From Brienomyrus brachyistius (taxonomy: Eukaryota > Chordata > Actinopteri > Osteoglossiformes > Mormyridae), in assembly GCF_023856365.1 (NCBI RefSeq), contig NC_064552.1, positions 6,563,160-6,627,159 of the forward strand: a stretch of 64,000 nt of DNA. The letters run 5' to 3'. Position numbers and translations under genes: made by a program. Under the pieces are notes generated by a model, which did no database searches, was not told the DNA's origin, and saw only the letters and a list, made by a program, of their open reading frames with translations. Positions 61,785 through 64,000 of the stretch are shown in pieces. How positions within the stretch are numbered: position 1 is the stretch's first letter; every line of letters begins with the position of its first letter.

Positions 61785-61789
61785 AACAT

Positions 61790-61945
61790 CCTAACATACC
61801 TTAACACCTTTAATATACAGTAATAACAAACATTATATGATAATATCAAATATTATAGTTGTATAATCATATGAAGATGCAGTGAATGTTCTAGGAATGA
61901 GTAATGCATACATTATGAAAGTGCATTTAATGTGCAGTGTTACCA
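61790..61945. mobile_element. Fragment related to the foldback element at 49159-49480
   Basis: It shares ATATACAGTAATAACAAACA, TTATATGATAATA, ATGAAGATGCAGTGAATGTT and a TGCAGTGTTACC end with that family. Confidence 0.6.
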
Positions 61946-62012
61946 TAGAAACTATACCTATAGTTTTATTTTTAGAAACGTGCAGCTTCGTAAGCAACAG
62001 TTAATGTGTGTC

Positions 62013-62014
<2 letters not shown>

Positions 62015-62050
<36 letters not shown>

Positions 62051-62053
62051 AAA
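62015..62053 (+). repeat. (AT)n microsatellite
   Basis: About 15 AT units then A residues. Confidence 0.93.
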
Positions 62054-62822
62054 CATTGGTTTTTATCTATGGTATTTTTGCTTTTGTTTGCAAAGAAATA
62101 AGCAAGAAAACATTTCTCATCAAGTTCTATGGTCTTAAATGCAGTGGCGTGAGCATCACTCTCTTGCCTAAAGGAGGAAAATGCCATTAATACAGTTAAT
62201 GCAGTTGTGTGGCCAGGGTTTATATTTATGATGCACTTGCAGTGCAGGAGCTCTTAAACTGCAACACCTTCTGGGCTGGAAGAAGGTTGAAACAGTGGTG
62301 ACCTCACTCCACAAGGCAGTGCCAGTGCAAACAGGTTCAGGTGCATATATTGCTAAAGATTCCTGAGGTCATTCCGTCTTTTAGCCGTTTATTGAAAGGC
62401 TTGCGGATTTAACATTACGTCTTTATTGTCCCTGGCATGTTGATCTCTTAAACAGACACCATTTTGTAGTTGGCGATATCCAATATGCTAACTTTAGTCT
62501 TTTGTTATTTTTGCGCAGTATTCAGTATTTTCCCTCTTTAAACAATAAGCGATGCAGGGTTTCAGAAATGGACATGTTGTTTCTAGTGTTGTGAAAATGG
62601 AAAAATAAAAGGGTTTACCATTGCGTGTGTTCTGCCTACTGTTATACAGCTCATGCTAAACAGCTGTCATTGCAAAAACAAATCATTCTTTGTACACAGT
62701 ACTGTGGACAGCTAGTTAGACAGCCATACTCCTACACTTAGGACTTGTGTATGTTACCCATGTGCAAAGTTACTCAGTGGCTTGATCTAAAATCCAATGC
62801 TGTTAACAAGCAAACCATAACA

Positions 62823-63106
62823 TGCGGATGCTCCCGGGGTTACGTTGGTCCGTGTTACGATATTTCGGCTTTGCAATGGCTATGATTATTCAACAAAATT
62901 ACGTGAGGTATTTAGCCTTTTAGTGTAAAACTGGCTTCGTGTTAATGATTTTGCTCAACTGTAGGCTGATGTAAGTGTTCTAAGCGTGTTTAAGCTAGGC
63001 CTAGGCTAGGCTAGGCTATGATGTTTGTTAGGTTAGATGTATCGTGTTAAAATGCATTTTTGCCTTACAATAGATTTATCGGAATGTAACTCAGGGAATG
63101 TCTGTA
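62823..63106 (+). mobile_element. Second pogo/Tigger-like short DNA element
   Basis: Left end GGATGCTCCCGGGGTTACG and right end, in reverse, GACATTCCCTGAGTTACATT with CCGATAAA are inverted. Inner blocks AACTGTAGGCTGATGTAAGT, TAGGCTAGGCTATGATGTT and GGTTAGATGTATCGTG closely follow another Tigger-type short element that I know from mammalian genomes. Confidence 0.65.
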
Positions 63107-63643
63107 TAAGTGTTTATGTAGCTAATATGTTTTTATAAATAATATATTGCTTTGTAAGCTTTTAATGAAGACAAAAGACAATCAGGTAATATACAGGTGA
63201 CCAGTAGTACTATAATAAAAATCTATTGTCCTGACATGTCCCAGATTAATGTGTTCTTTTATAGATCCTTGAATATTCTATATTATAGCGATGTAATCAT
63301 ATAACAAAGTAAATCGACTCCATGGGTTGCGTTGAAGGGCAACGTGACCTCACATCTCATTATTTCATCAGTTGTGTAATGTCTGGGAACTTTCTGAGAC
63401 TTTGGAAATAAGTGTCATCTTACATCTTAGGGAAGGACAACTTTACCTTTGAAACAGCTTTTGGGGTCAGAGGTCGGAAAGTCACATGGCCTGATGCAAT
63501 TTATCTGCCCAGTTTGTCTGTCCCGTTCAGAAATTTCAACATCAGCCACTTTGTTTCAGTAAATAGTCACTCTGTTTAATAAAGTACATCTGGCCGGTGG
63601 TATTTAAATGGTTTCACTAGAACCGAATTTATACATATGTCTG

Positions 63644-63663
63644 TAAAAAAAAAAAAAAAAAAA
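63644..63663 (+). repeat. Poly(A) run
   Basis: About 20 A residues. Confidence 0.9.
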
Positions 63664-64000
63664 GCCCATTGCACAACCAAGGATGTACATGGTTACTTTG
63701 ATTGCATTAGCATCCCAATCAGACAGTACTGCCTCATTCCATTCGTTGACGTATTAGAGTATAAGGCCAGCGTAGTGTGCCTGTTCGTTGCAGTGTGAAT
63801 GAGGTTGGCTACAGGACCTATTTTCCTTTCAAGATTCATGACCTACCATCTAGTAAAATAACATTTATTGGGGCCAAAATGTTTAAGTGCCAGAAACTCT
63901 TAAACTGTAGAAAAAAGGCTCCGAATAGCTAAGCGTTGACTCAGTGATGTGATTTAAGGTAATCCTTCAACAAGGACATTTTTGAATACCTGGAGATGAT

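Larger units (their letters stand above)
59536..64000 (+). other. SH3PXD2A intron 8, incomplete
   Basis: GT donor at 59536 and no acceptor followed by SH3-like coding sequence before the window ends. It contains a 21-nt C run, a 23-nt G run, GT/AT microsatellites and a Tigger-like element (62823-63106). Confidence 0.8.

Overview
The window is nuclear DNA of a vertebrate, almost certainly a ray-finned fish. The genes are split by GT-AG introns, the introns are rich in fish-type tRNA-derived SINEs with GATG tails, and there are DNA-transposon remnants, an L2-like LINE and many micro- and minisatellites. I cannot name the species; an early-branching teleost such as an osteoglossomorph is only a guess.

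Two protein-coding genes lie head to tail on the + strand. The first, at 194-4044, is STN1 (OBFC1), the small OB-fold subunit of the telomere-maintenance complex CST. It is complete in its coding part: nine coding exons that join without a frameshift into about 377 codons, against 368 residues in human. About 1.4 kb downstream begins SH3PXD2A (TKS5/FISH), the PX/SH3 scaffold of podosomes and invadopodia. Eight coding exons (5420-5491, 13852-13932, 26844-26919, 30172-30248, 32587-32678, 47480-47508, cassette 55731-55775, 59407-59535) encode the PX domain and most of the first SH3 domain, about 200 residues. The other SH3 domains lie beyond the right edge. The same order and relative orientation of these two genes is known from human 10q24, which supports orthology.

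Layout: 1-4600 STN1 and its poly(A) signals; 4600-5419 short intergenic and promoter region; 5420-64000 SH3PXD2A with very large introns (8.4, 12.9, 3.3, 2.3, 14.8, 8.2 and 3.6 kb, then an open last one). The introns hold about 13 copies or fragments of one SINE family, some five copies of other tRNA-derived SINEs, a dead L2-like reverse transcriptase, several terminal-inverted-repeat elements (two resembling pogo/Tigger elements known from mammals), a 250-bp foldback element, three minisatellites and unusually long G/C homopolymers.

The two genes are functionally unrelated: STN1 is a nuclear single-strand DNA binding protein, and TKS5 is a cytoplasmic, membrane-recruited Src-substrate scaffold. 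The most interesting points are the alternative-isoform signals. In STN1 these are a GC-AG intron, a NAGNAG acceptor and a paired alternative donor/acceptor. In SH3PXD2A they are a symmetric 45-nt cassette exon, a 29-nt exon, and an open read-through upstream of the first SH3 exon that could start a PX-less short TKS5. The two Tigger-like elements and the nested SINE insertions also merit a second look. I found no convincing novel protein system.
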